Positions 16,442 through 24,578 of a DNA stretch of 64,000 bases are shown here, piece by piece. The stretch is from Deltaproteobacteria bacterium (GTDB lineage Bacteria > Myxococcota_A > Polyangia > Haliangiales > SHYZ01), in assembly GCA_016210055.1 (NCBI GenBank), contig JACQUZ010000167.1:45935-109934 (forward strand). Direction: 5' to 3'. The notes under the pieces were generated by a model. It saw only the letters and a program-made list of their open reading frames with translations. It did not search any database and had not been told where the DNA came from. The translations under genes were made by a program, and so were the position numbers. Each line of letters opens with the position of its first letter. Within the stretch, counting starts at the first letter, position 1.

Positions 16442-17521
16442 CCCGGCGATTTCCATGGCGAGGGCCCGGTGGTTTTCGCAGCCGACCACGGCACGGTCGG
16501 GTCGGGTCGGTCTTCCTGCAAGGAATTGGCGTTTCATGGAGAGCACCCGCTTGGCCGATTCCTCGATGCGGGCACGTACCGCAGGCGACCGCTCCGCGGC
16601 GCGGATGAGGGCTTCTTCCGCTTGCAGCTGCAAATCTTCTCGATGGCAAAGGAGAAAGGCGTCGCATCCCGCAAGGAGCCCTCGCTCCACGGCCTCCTCA
16701 ATGCCAAAGTGGTCCGCGATGGCCTTCATTTCGAGGTCGTCAGACAAGACGAGGCCGCGGTAGCCGAAGTGTCCTCGGAGGAGCTCTGTGAGGATGCGCG
16801 GGCTCAAGGTCGCGGGGACCGAATCCAGGGCGGGGAAGATGACGTGCGCGGTCATGAGCATCGGTAGCCATGGCAGGCTTGCAAACGGGGCCAACTCGAC
16901 GCTGTGCAGTCGTGCCTCTGGATGGTCCACTCGCGGGAGCGCCAGGTGACTGTCCAGGAAGGTGTCCCCATGCCCGGGGAAATGCTTTCCACAACCAAGG
17001 ATACCCGCGGATTGAAGCCCGCGGGCCATGGCGCCGGCCAAGCGGGTCACGAGCGACGGCGTGGTGGCGAAGGCTCTATCGCCGATGACTGGATTTGCGG
17101 GATTCGTGTGCACGTCGAGGACAGGGGCGAAATCGATGTCGAATCCTAGGGCAGCCAATTCAAGCCCCAGGGCACGGCCGAGGTTTTCGGAAAGGATGGT
17201 CGCGCGCTCGGCCCTCAGGTCCGACGCGGATGCCATCTCCCCGAGACGCAACATGGGCGGCCACTCAGTAGCGGGCGCACGCACCCGCTGCACCCGCCCG
17301 CCTTCCTGGTCGACCGCAATGAGGATGGGGAAGTCTCGAGTCGCCGCCGCGTGAAGCGAGTCATTGAGGGCGCAAGCCTGTGAGAGGCTATCGATATTGC
17401 GCTTGAACAACAGGACCGCCCCCACTCGAGACGCCGCAATGCGGCGCAGGAGCTGGGCTGGTGCCACGATGCCATCAAAGCCTACCCACAGGAGCTGCCC
17501 AACTTGGCAACGGAAGTCCAC
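16403..17521 (-). CDS. nagZ: Beta-N-acetylhexosaminidase NagZ-like (GH3)
   Basis: A 372-residue glycoside hydrolase family 3 enzyme of the NagZ group, which removes N-acetylglucosamine from peptidoglycan turnover products. Family motifs are AVDQEGGRVQR (69-79), KHFPGHGDT (179-187) followed by DSH (190-192), and LSDDLEMKAI (259-268) with the nucleophile aspartate. No signal peptide is apparent, which fits the usual cytoplasmic site. The start is GTG at 17521, with TTGTCG-N17-CACTAT ending six bases upstream and no ribosome binding site. The 3' end overlaps the convergent BatA-like gene by 39 bases. The GH3 assignment is firm; the exact substrate is inferred from the family. Confidence 0.92.
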   Translation of the reverse strand: MDFRCQVGQLLWVGFDGIVAPAQLLRRIAASRVGAVLLFKRNIDSLSQACALNDSLHAAATRDFPILIAVDQEGGRVQRVRAPATEWPPMLRLGEMASASDLRAERATILSENLGRALGLELAALGFDIDFAPVLDVHTNPANPVIGDRAFATTPSLVTRLAGAMARGLQSAGILGCGKHFPGHGDTFLDSHLALPRVDHPEARLHSVELAPFASLPWLPMLMTAHVIFPALDSVPATLSPRILTELLRGHFGYRGLVLSDDLEMKAIADHFGIEEAVERGLLAGCDAFLLCHREDLQLQAEEALIRAAERSPAVRARIEESAKRVLSMKRQFLAGRPTRPDRAVVGCENHRALAMEIAGLSSHPISETPPR

Positions 17522-17527
17522 GGGCCA

Positions 17528-17556
17528 ATAGTGGCACGGGGGAACCGGATCGACAA
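17528..17556 (-). promoter_or_regulatory. Candidate leaderless promoter of nagZ
   Basis: On the minus strand TTGTCG (17556-17551), 17 bases, then CACTAT (17533-17528), ends six bases before the GTG start at 17521. Confidence 0.4.
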
Positions 17557-17610
17557 TTTAAGGGGCGCCGCCGAGAGGCTCGGGAGCTACAGTAGAATAT
17601 CGAACTATCG

Positions 17611-18990
17611 ATGAACGCTCGATACGCGCTTGTTGCTGCGATGCTGTGTGGTTGTCTTGAGACGCCCCGTCCCAGGCAAGCGGACAGCTCGGTGCCCGAT
17701 GCGTCGCCCGATGGACCACCCGACGGGACTCTTGATGGACCGTCCGATGCGTCGTTCGACGCTCCGCCAGACGCCTCGCCGGACGCCCGGGTTTTCCCGC
17801 CTACCGACTTCACGATCAACATCGTCGCAGGAAGCGTGGCGGATATGAATGGCGATATGGTGGACGACATCGTGGTCGCAAGCGCGTTCGACGACTCCCA
17901 GCCAGGGGATGGCCATGGCGTTTTCGTACTGCTTGGAAAGCCGGCTGGGATCGGCAAGACCTATGAGGCCTTCCTCACCACGAGAGGGAGCCCGCTCGCC
18001 CCGATGCCCGTCGCCGTGGCAGGAGGTGACCTGGTTGGCTCGGCGGAAGCAGACGTCATCGCTCTTGCGCGCTTGCCGGCGACGACGTCGGATCCGGCGC
18101 GTGGATTCCTGGTGTTGTTTGAAGGGACCGGAGATCTTTCATTCCGCCCGGCCGTCCTTAAAGAGACGAACGATCGCGGGGATAACGCACCCTCGCTCAA
18201 TCGACCGAGGCATTTAGCCGCCTCGCAGTTCGATAACGACAGCAACTCCGATATCGTCTTTGGGACCGCGGGCCATCTATATACGGCAGAAATCCCCCGT
18301 TCCTCGGAACGGGGGTTTGAACAAATGCTCCCTGAGATCTTGAGGCGTACCGAGGCAAGTTATTGGTCGATGGCGCGGGATGTTCTCCTCGTGGGGCCGA
18401 GCGGCACCAAGGATGTCGTGGTTATCGATAGCAACGTGTATTGGTTTCGTAATGGCGGGAGCTGGTCGTTTTCTAATGTAACCCCCGAGGTACTCGATCC
18501 CAGCGTTACGTATACCTTTGCAGATGCATCCAACGTCTTCGGGGACGAAGCGCCTGAGATCGTCGGGGGATGGCTGCGAGCGATAAGCGGCACGACCCTC
18601 GCGAGCGCCCCGAAGGTAGAGCACAGCCTCACCGATCTTCCGACCGCCTCTGACTCGAATTTCGACGATCTTCTTGTCGCCGAGCTTGGTCTCCCCGGCA
18701 GTGGAAAGGATCTGATCCTGCTCGACAACTATCTCTCGGCTAGCCCTGAATCGGGGCAGGGAAATGTTTTCGTGCTTGAGGACGTCTACGTCGCTGCCGA
18801 CGATTTCCTCAGGGCGCCTTTTTCCCCTCTCCGGTACACGCTTCCTGCAGGATTTACGGTGTCGGTGTTCGTGACCGGTGACTTCGACGGGGACAAGCGC
18901 ACCGAGGTGTTTCTCATGGACACCGGCGGTCGCACGCTTTGCTTGCGGGCTGTCCCGCGCGTGAAGCTATCGCGGTGTGAGGAGGAGTGA
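17611..18990 (+). CDS. Lipoprotein with Asp/Pro-rich linker and FG-GAP/VCBS-like repeats
   Basis: A 459-residue exported protein. A signal peptide ends at a cysteine near residue 15 (AMLCGC, a loose lipobox). A linker of about 45 residues is built from repeated D-A/G-S/P-P units, typical of surface lipoproteins of Polyangiales. The rest has several D-x-N/D-G-D-x-x-D-type calcium loops, such as VADMNGDMVDDIVVAS, FDNDSNSDIVFG and TGDFDGDKRTEVFLMD, the mark of FG-GAP/VCBS beta-propeller repeats. It is probably anchored in the outer membrane, with a function in binding or adhesion unknown. A perfect inverted repeat lies inside the gene at 18294-18315. TAGAAT (17593-17598) may be its -10. Confidence 0.72.
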   Translation: MNARYALVAAMLCGCLETPRPRQADSSVPDASPDGPPDGTLDGPSDASFDAPPDASPDARVFPPTDFTINIVAGSVADMNGDMVDDIVVASAFDDSQPGDGHGVFVLLGKPAGIGKTYEAFLTTRGSPLAPMPVAVAGGDLVGSAEADVIALARLPATTSDPARGFLVLFEGTGDLSFRPAVLKETNDRGDNAPSLNRPRHLAASQFDNDSNSDIVFGTAGHLYTAEIPRSSERGFEQMLPEILRRTEASYWSMARDVLLVGPSGTKDVVVIDSNVYWFRNGGSWSFSNVTPEVLDPSVTYTFADASNVFGDEAPEIVGGWLRAISGTTLASAPKVEHSLTDLPTASDSNFDDLLVAELGLPGSGKDLILLDNYLSASPESGQGNVFVLEDVYVAADDFLRAPFSPLRYTLPAGFTVSVFVTGDFDGDKRTEVFLMDTGGRTLCLRAVPRVKLSRCEEE

Positions 18991-19252
18991 CGCTGTCGGG
19001 CGACCATCAGAACTGGTGCCTGGCCTCATGATTCCTGCCTGCCTCGAGCGGGGGAAAGCTTCCCGTTACTTGGGAACCATCAATTGCGGTAATGCGCAAC
19101 ACGATGTCTCAATTGGACCAGAGATGGGCTCGTCTCGCTGAACAAGGCAGCCGATCGCCGGTTCATTCATTCAGAGATACATCTTCACGAAATGAGGCGC
19201 TAGCATGCCGCTTGCCAGCACGCTAAATTGACAAGCGGTCTTGGGGGTAGGA

Positions 19253-20572
19253 ATGAGAACCGATGCTAGTTGCTTGGCGCAGTGGCTCATTGGCGTGGCA
19301 CTGTTCGTCAGTGGTTGTGGCTCCGGACAGGTCGGTGACAACCCGCGCCCCGACTCGGCGGTCTCCCATGACGGCGCAGTCCAGACGGATGGTGGAAGCA
19401 CGCCACGGTCCGACAGTGGCACCAATGGGAAGCGGATCTTCGTTGCAGGAGACCTTCCTGATTACCAATGGCGCCAGCTCCCAGCGGAGCGAGTCCCCTG
19501 GAACCGCATTTCCGCGTTGAACATCGGCATGCTCTGGCCAATGCCGTCTGGGAATACGTTCACGCTTGGTCAGAGCAACTGGGAGACGCGCCTGCCTGCT
19601 CAAATAGCCGCGTCCTGGTCGGACGCCGCCAAGAGGTACACGGCCGAAGGGCGAGCCGCAGGGGTGAAGGTGGTCTGCCTCCTGGGCGGCGCCGGGGGTA
19701 ACCCAAACCCAACGGGGGAGCGAGGGCGTGACTACTTTGCCGCCGCGACGGACACGGATGAGCACGCGCGCGCTTTTGCCGAGAACATCAAGATGGTCCT
19801 GCAAGGGATGCAGTTCGACGGCGTCAACCTTGACTGGGAGGACGGGTCCGCCAACGCACAGATCATGCAGGCGGGCCTAGTGCGGCTGGCGCATCAGCTC
19901 CGCCTCGCCTGGCCCGAGGCTTACATCGTGATTCCCGCGTCGCCCACCGGCGACGATGCCGCCGGGCTTGCACCGGCGAAAGACGACGTCGATGCGTTCG
20001 AGCCAATGACGTACATGGATGTCGACGGCAACTGGGGGGGGTGGGAGATCCCCTATCCGCTTACGCCGCTCCGTGGGGAGAGCTATTCGGTCGAGAGAAC
20101 GCTCGGAAGGTGGACCGTGGCAGGCGTTCCAGCCTCGAAGATCCTGCTCGGAGTTGCGGGATACGGCGCCATCTGGACCGACCAAAGCGGTGATCACCGA
20201 GTACCGAACACGCCCCTCGCAGGAATGGACAACGTGGATGGGGAGCACGCGTCCTACGCGGGGGATAACTATGTCACCCAGGCCTGGCTGAATCGGACGC
20301 TCGCCGCTTATCCCCAATTCAGCGAGGGGTGGCATGAGGCGACGAAAACGTCGTTCTGGGGCGCTCCCTCACGCACGACGCCGGTAAGGATTCCCGATCC
20401 GCGTGGCGGTGCTGGAACCGTCGAAGCAGGCCTCATTTTTTACGAAACCCCAAGGTCTATTCAGGCGAAGATTAGCTTTGCGCAGCAGCACGACATGAAA
20501 GGGCTTTCGTTCTGGACCATCGCCGAGCTGATTGACGGGGAGCGCTCGCCCATCCTCGAGGCAATCCAGTAG
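19253..20572 (+). CDS. Glycoside hydrolase family 18-like lipoprotein
   Basis: A 439-residue lipoprotein: signal peptide with lipobox VSGC (C22), a linker of about 35 residues, then a GH18-type TIM barrel. The catalytic strand reads DGVNLDWE (189-196) with the proton donor E196; the second position of the usual DxxDxDxE is Asn instead of Asp. PMTYMDVDG and GLSFWTIAEL are later barrel strands. It may cleave chitin-like or peptidoglycan-derived glycans outside the cell. The ATG at 19253 has a GGGGTAGGA ribosome binding site; the in-frame TTG at 19241 overlaps that site. Eight consecutive G residues occur at 20034-20041. The 262 bases upstream hold no gene and no clear promoter. Confidence 0.82.
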   Translation: MRTDASCLAQWLIGVALFVSGCGSGQVGDNPRPDSAVSHDGAVQTDGGSTPRSDSGTNGKRIFVAGDLPDYQWRQLPAERVPWNRISALNIGMLWPMPSGNTFTLGQSNWETRLPAQIAASWSDAAKRYTAEGRAAGVKVVCLLGGAGGNPNPTGERGRDYFAAATDTDEHARAFAENIKMVLQGMQFDGVNLDWEDGSANAQIMQAGLVRLAHQLRLAWPEAYIVIPASPTGDDAAGLAPAKDDVDAFEPMTYMDVDGNWGGWEIPYPLTPLRGESYSVERTLGRWTVAGVPASKILLGVAGYGAIWTDQSGDHRVPNTPLAGMDNVDGEHASYAGDNYVTQAWLNRTLAAYPQFSEGWHEATKTSFWGAPSRTTPVRIPDPRGGAGTVEAGLIFYETPRSIQAKISFAQQHDMKGLSFWTIAELIDGERSPILEAIQ

Positions 20573-20575
20573 TGC

Positions 20576-20581
20576 TAGAGT
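20576..20581 (+). promoter_or_regulatory. -10-like hexamer before the 1304-residue kinase gene
   Basis: TAGAGT ends six bases before the GTG start at 20588, with no ribosome binding site. A good -35 is not visible. It lies just after the stop of the GH18-like gene, so a separate transcript is possible. Confidence 0.3.
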
Positions 20582-20587
20582 GGCGTC

Positions 20588-23500
20588 GTGCGCTGCAAGC
20601 GCTGCTACCGTCGCGTGGCTGAAGCTGCCGCGTGCCCCCAGCACCCGCCCGAGGATCCGTCGCGCCAAGAGGTCGTGGCCTTCCGCTCGGGGTGGGCAGC
20701 ACTGCGCGGCGACGCGCCCGCGATTCCCGGAATAGTCGCTGCTAATCCACTGGGCCGCGGTGGCTTCGCCGAGGTTTGGGCAGGGCGGATGGGCGAGCGC
20801 GAGGTTGCCGTAAAGGTCGCGCACGCGGTGGGGGACGAGCGTCTTGCTCGTGAGGCCGCAGCCCTCGGGCGCCTTGAGGGCTCTGCCCCCGCGCTCCATG
20901 GCGCGGGTACGCTCCCTGACGGACGGCCTTATCTTGTGCTCGAGAGGCTCTTCGGTGTCACGCTCGCTGCGCACATGGCGGCGCAGCCCGGCAGTGGCGC
21001 CTTTCCGGTGGACGATGCCATGTCACTCCTCGAGCGCTTGGCCGACAAGATGGACGACGTTCACGCCGCGGGCGTCGTGCACCGCGATCTCAAGCCAGAA
21101 AATGTATTTCTTCGCACGGACGGGCTCGTGTGCCTCTTGGACTTCGGTCTCGCGGCGCCAGCCCGCCGGAGCAGCGATGCCCCCGCAGCGGTTGAGACGG
21201 CACTTCGCGCCGAGCTCACGCGTACGGGTGAGCAGCTCGGCACGATAGCCTACATGGCCCCCGAGCAATGCCTCGAAGCCCGCGACGTTGGTCCCGCGGC
21301 TGATCTCTACGCCCTGGCCGTTGTCGCTCATGAGCTCCTTACCGGACGACCTCCATTTGTCGGAGACCCTGCGCTCCTTAGGCAGGCCCACGTTGGTCGT
21401 CGTCCGCCACGCGCGTCCGAGCTCGCGCCTATTTCGGCAGCCGTCGACGACGTTCTGCTCAAGGCCCTCGCCAAGGACCCGGCGGCTCGATTTCCCTCGG
21501 CGAAATCCTTCGTCGCTGCACTCACAGAGGCGGCGTTCGCGAAAGTGGCGCCAAGGGCCACGTCTTCCACGTCGACCTCAAGCCGTTGCCTCACCGGCCT
21601 TCTCTATTTCCGCACGATGGCGCCGGAGTCCGACCTTCACGACGTCCTCAGGGCCGAGGGCGGTCGCGTGGCGCGCTTCGACGCGGACCGGCGTATCGTG
21701 GCGTTTCCTGGCTATCCGACGCCCGCCGCGTCGGTCCGGGCGGCCCTTGCAGTGGCCCGTCGCCTCGTGGCGCGCGAGGACATCATCGGTCCCCTGCACG
21801 TGCACGCGGCTTTGCTGCGCGTGCGCGGCAAGGCGCTTCATGGAAGCGCGCTCGACCGTCCGGACGACTGGCCTGTTGTCGGTAATGGCCCGGTCTGTCT
21901 CACTCCTGCTGCCGAGGCGCTGGCCGGAGGCCCGCACGCGTCGCGTCGCCGTGTGAGCTTCGAAGGCCCGGAAGTAATGCCCCTAAGGGGGCGTGACGAG
22001 CTTCTTCAGGCACTGGCCGCCCATGCCCAGCGCGTACAGGTCGAACGCGTTCCGGCGCTGGTCACCGTCCTTGGCCACGTCGGCTACGGAAAGACACGCG
22101 TTCTTTCGGCGGTTGGCGCCTCCCTCGAGGCCAATGGCTTTTGCGTCACCTCTTTCGCTCCACGGCCCCCCAGCGCGGGCGACCCCGATGGCCTCCTCGT
22201 TTCCCTCTTGAGAAGCACGCTCGTTATTCCGCACGAGTTCCCGACGGCCGATGAGGTGCGCGACGCGTGTGCCAGGTGCCTCTCCGAGGAGACCGCGAGC
22301 GTCTCGTGGGTCGCAGTCGCCTACCTCCTGCGATCGCTTCCTGCGGGCGACGAAGCGGTTGCGGCCGTCCTCGCCGCACCTTACGCGGTTCGCCACGCTG
22401 TCTCCAAGGCTATTGGCGAGGCGCTTCGTCGTGCGGCAGCCTCGGCGCCGGTGGCCGTCCTGGTCGACGACGGGCACCATGCCGACCTGGCGTCGCTCGA
22501 CGCCCTCGAGATCGCGACGCTTGCAGAAGGCGCGGGCGCGGCGCTGCTCGTCGTGGTCGCGGCACCTCCAGAGCTCCTGGGCCCACGTCCAGCGTGGAGC
22601 GGGCGTGCAGGCGAAAAGGCCGTCCACGAGCTCTCGCCGCTCGATATCCAGGCGACGCGCGTGGTGTTGCTCGATCACATGAGGCCAGTGGAGCATGTCC
22701 CCGAGCTCGTGCTCGACCGGTTGCACGGGCTGACCCAGGGTGTTCCCCTATTTCTCGTCGAGGTCGCCCGTGCCCTCCGAGAGGGGGGCGCAATCCGGCC
22801 CCACCCGGGAGGCGAGGGCTGGTACGTGGCTGCGGACGAGCTCCTCGAAGTCTCGCCGACGCCGCTCGCCGAGCGGTTAGCCATCCGTACCCTCGGGAGT
22901 CTACCTCCGGCGCTGATCGCCATGGCGCATTGGTCGGCGGTGCTCGGTGACGAAGTATCGCCGCACGATCTCGAAGAGCTCGAGCGCGCGCTTCCGGCCA
23001 ACGCGCGACCGCGTGAAAGCCTCGACGCGCGGGTGGCCCTGGATCGCCTGGTCAAGGCGGGTCTCCTCGGGAACGAGGGGGGGGGCAAGTATCGGTTTGC
23101 CCACCCATTCTTGCGCCAGGCGCTCGAGGCGCGCATGCCACCGGAAGAGCGAGTCCTTCTTCACCGCGCCGGGCTGGACCGGCTCGCGGGCCGATCACGA
23201 GACTCCGCTCTTCTCTCGCGGATCGCCAGGCACGCGACGGCGTGCGGCGACCGCGAAGCTGCCGCTGCGGCCTATCTCGAGCTCGCCGAAGACGCTCGCC
23301 AGCGCAACGCGTTCGTGGATGCCGATCAGTGCGCCTCGGCCGCAATCGTCCACCTAGACGAAGCAGACGCCGAGCGCCGAGGCCGCGCCTTGGCCATTCG
23401 TGGCAAGGTGCGTTATCGCCTGCAGCGGTTCGCCGACGCCGCCGATGACCTCCGCGCAGCCCGGGCGTTGGCCCAGGCACGCGGCGACGACGCGGCAGTC

Positions 23501-24502
23501 GTCGATGCACTTCTTGAGGAGGCGACGCTTCGTGATTGGTTGTACGAATGGGACCTCTCGGCGGAGCTCGCCGAAATGGCTCGGCTGGTCGCGAGCCGCC
23601 TCGGTGACCCAGCCGTGGACGCACGCCTCATCATGGCCACGGGTCGTACCCATTGGCGTTCCGGCCGGGTCGAAGAGGCAATTGCTTGCCTGGGCGAGGC
23701 GACTTGCCGCGCCGATGAGGTTGGCGACCACGAGACTGGAATCATTTCGCTCACGCTCTTGGTGTGCGCACTCGCTCACGCTGGACGGGACGAGGAGGCG
23801 GAGCGGCGATCGGACGATCTCCTTTCGCGCTGCAGTCGTACCGGAGATCGGTTGCATGCGTGCGTGTGCCTGATCAATCGGGGTAGGATTTGGTTGGAAA
23901 AGCGGAACCACGATCGGTACGTAGAAGACGTTCGAACGGCGATGATCCTCGCCCGCGAGATTGGCAACGCCCAGCTCGAGCGTGTTGCCACCTTCAACCT
24001 CGCCGAGGTTCTCCATTGGAAGGGCGATGCACCGGGAGCCCGCAGCCTTTGCGTGCGTGCGCAGAAGCTAGAGGCCCTGTTCCGGGGTGAGAGCGCAATC
24101 CCACATGAAGCGCTTCTGCTTGCTCGCCTGGCAGTCGCAGCAGGCGATCCGGAGGAAGCAAGGAGACACCTGGCCTGGATTCGGGAGCGGTTTACCTTCG
24201 ACCAGCTCGACCCCTTGGCACGAGCCCTAATCAACTATGTCGACCTGCTCTCGAGCGAGTTAGAAGGTGACCTCGCCCCGGCGGAGAGATGGGATGCTGT
24301 GGTGTCGGAGGTGAGCGCCTCGGGGTGCGAAAACGAGTTGCTCGAGGTCCTCTTCGGATCAGCGTCCGTTGCCATTGAGAAGCGTGATCACGTGGAAACG
24401 GGCCGACGACTGGCGCGGGCACGAGGCCACGCAGCGAGCGCTCCCGGCTGGCTTTGTCGCTTGGCTCGGTTGGAAAAAAGCCGTTTGGATATGCCTGTTT
24501 AG
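20588..24502 (+). CDS. Multidomain Ser/Thr protein kinase with degenerate cyclase-like segment, AAA ATPase and TPR repeats
   Basis: A 1304-residue cytosolic regulator. A short Cys-rich N-terminus (CKRC and a later Cys, possible zinc ribbon) precedes a kinase domain with glycine loop GRGGFAEV (56-63), K76, HRDLKPEN (165-172), DFG (185-187) and MAPEQ. Residues about 345-455 resemble a class III nucleotide cyclase fold (GGRVARFDADRRIVAF, then a helix and beta strands) but lack the paired metal aspartates. An AAA/STAND-like ATPase follows with Walker A GHVGYGKT (496-503) and a Walker B-like VAVLVDDGHH near 625. About 450 residues of TPR-like helices complete it. Architecture is like the kinase-AAA-TPR regulators common in myxobacteria. 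Nine G residues in a row occur at 23077-23085. Confidence 0.88.
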   Translation: MRCKRCYRRVAEAAACPQHPPEDPSRQEVVAFRSGWAALRGDAPAIPGIVAANPLGRGGFAEVWAGRMGEREVAVKVAHAVGDERLAREAAALGRLEGSAPALHGAGTLPDGRPYLVLERLFGVTLAAHMAAQPGSGAFPVDDAMSLLERLADKMDDVHAAGVVHRDLKPENVFLRTDGLVCLLDFGLAAPARRSSDAPAAVETALRAELTRTGEQLGTIAYMAPEQCLEARDVGPAADLYALAVVAHELLTGRPPFVGDPALLRQAHVGRRPPRASELAPISAAVDDVLLKALAKDPAARFPSAKSFVAALTEAAFAKVAPRATSSTSTSSRCLTGLLYFRTMAPESDLHDVLRAEGGRVARFDADRRIVAFPGYPTPAASVRAALAVARRLVAREDIIGPLHVHAALLRVRGKALHGSALDRPDDWPVVGNGPVCLTPAAEALAGGPHASRRRVSFEGPEVMPLRGRDELLQALAAHAQRVQVERVPALVTVLGHVGYGKTRVLSAVGASLEANGFCVTSFAPRPPSAGDPDGLLVSLLRSTLVIPHEFPTADEVRDACARCLSEETASVSWVAVAYLLRSLPAGDEAVAAVLAAPYAVRHAVSKAIGEALRRAAASAPVAVLVDDGHHADLASLDALEIATLAEGAGAALLVVVAAPPELLGPRPAWSGRAGEKAVHELSPLDIQATRVVLLDHMRPVEHVPELVLDRLHGLTQGVPLFLVEVARALREGGAIRPHPGGEGWYVAADELLEVSPTPLAERLAIRTLGSLPPALIAMAHWSAVLGDEVSPHDLEELERALPANARPRESLDARVALDRLVKAGLLGNEGGGKYRFAHPFLRQALEARMPPEERVLLHRAGLDRLAGRSRDSALLSRIARHATACGDREAAAAAYLELAEDARQRNAFVDADQCASAAIVHLDEADAERRGRALAIRGKVRYRLQRFADAADDLRAARALAQARGDDAAVVDALLEEATLRDWLYEWDLSAELAEMARLVASRLGDPAVDARLIMATGRTHWRSGRVEEAIACLGEATCRADEVGDHETGIISLTLLVCALAHAGRDEEAERRSDDLLSRCSRTGDRLHACVCLINRGRIWLEKRNHDRYVEDVRTAMILAREIGNAQLERVATFNLAEVLHWKGDAPGARSLCVRAQKLEALFRGESAIPHEALLLARLAVAAGDPEEARRHLAWIRERFTFDQLDPLARALINYVDLLSSELEGDLAPAERWDAVVSEVSASGCENELLEVLFGSASVAIEKRDHVETGRRLARARGHAASAPGWLCRLARLEKSRLDMPV

Positions 24503-24521
24503 AAATTAAGAGAGCGGTTGG

Positions 24522-24550
24522 TTGACATGTCTGCGGCCTCGTATTATGCC
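24522..24550 (+). promoter_or_regulatory. Promoter of the LSLN-repeat lipoprotein gene
   Basis: TTGACA (24522-24527), 17 bases, TATGCC (24545-24550). The predicted start near 24557 leaves a leader of about 22 bases to the ATG at 24579, containing a GAAGG ribosome binding site. The match makes a TTG start at 24522 unlikely. Confidence 0.5.
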
Positions 24551-24578
24551 AGCGGATATTTCGCGAAGGATGGTCGTC

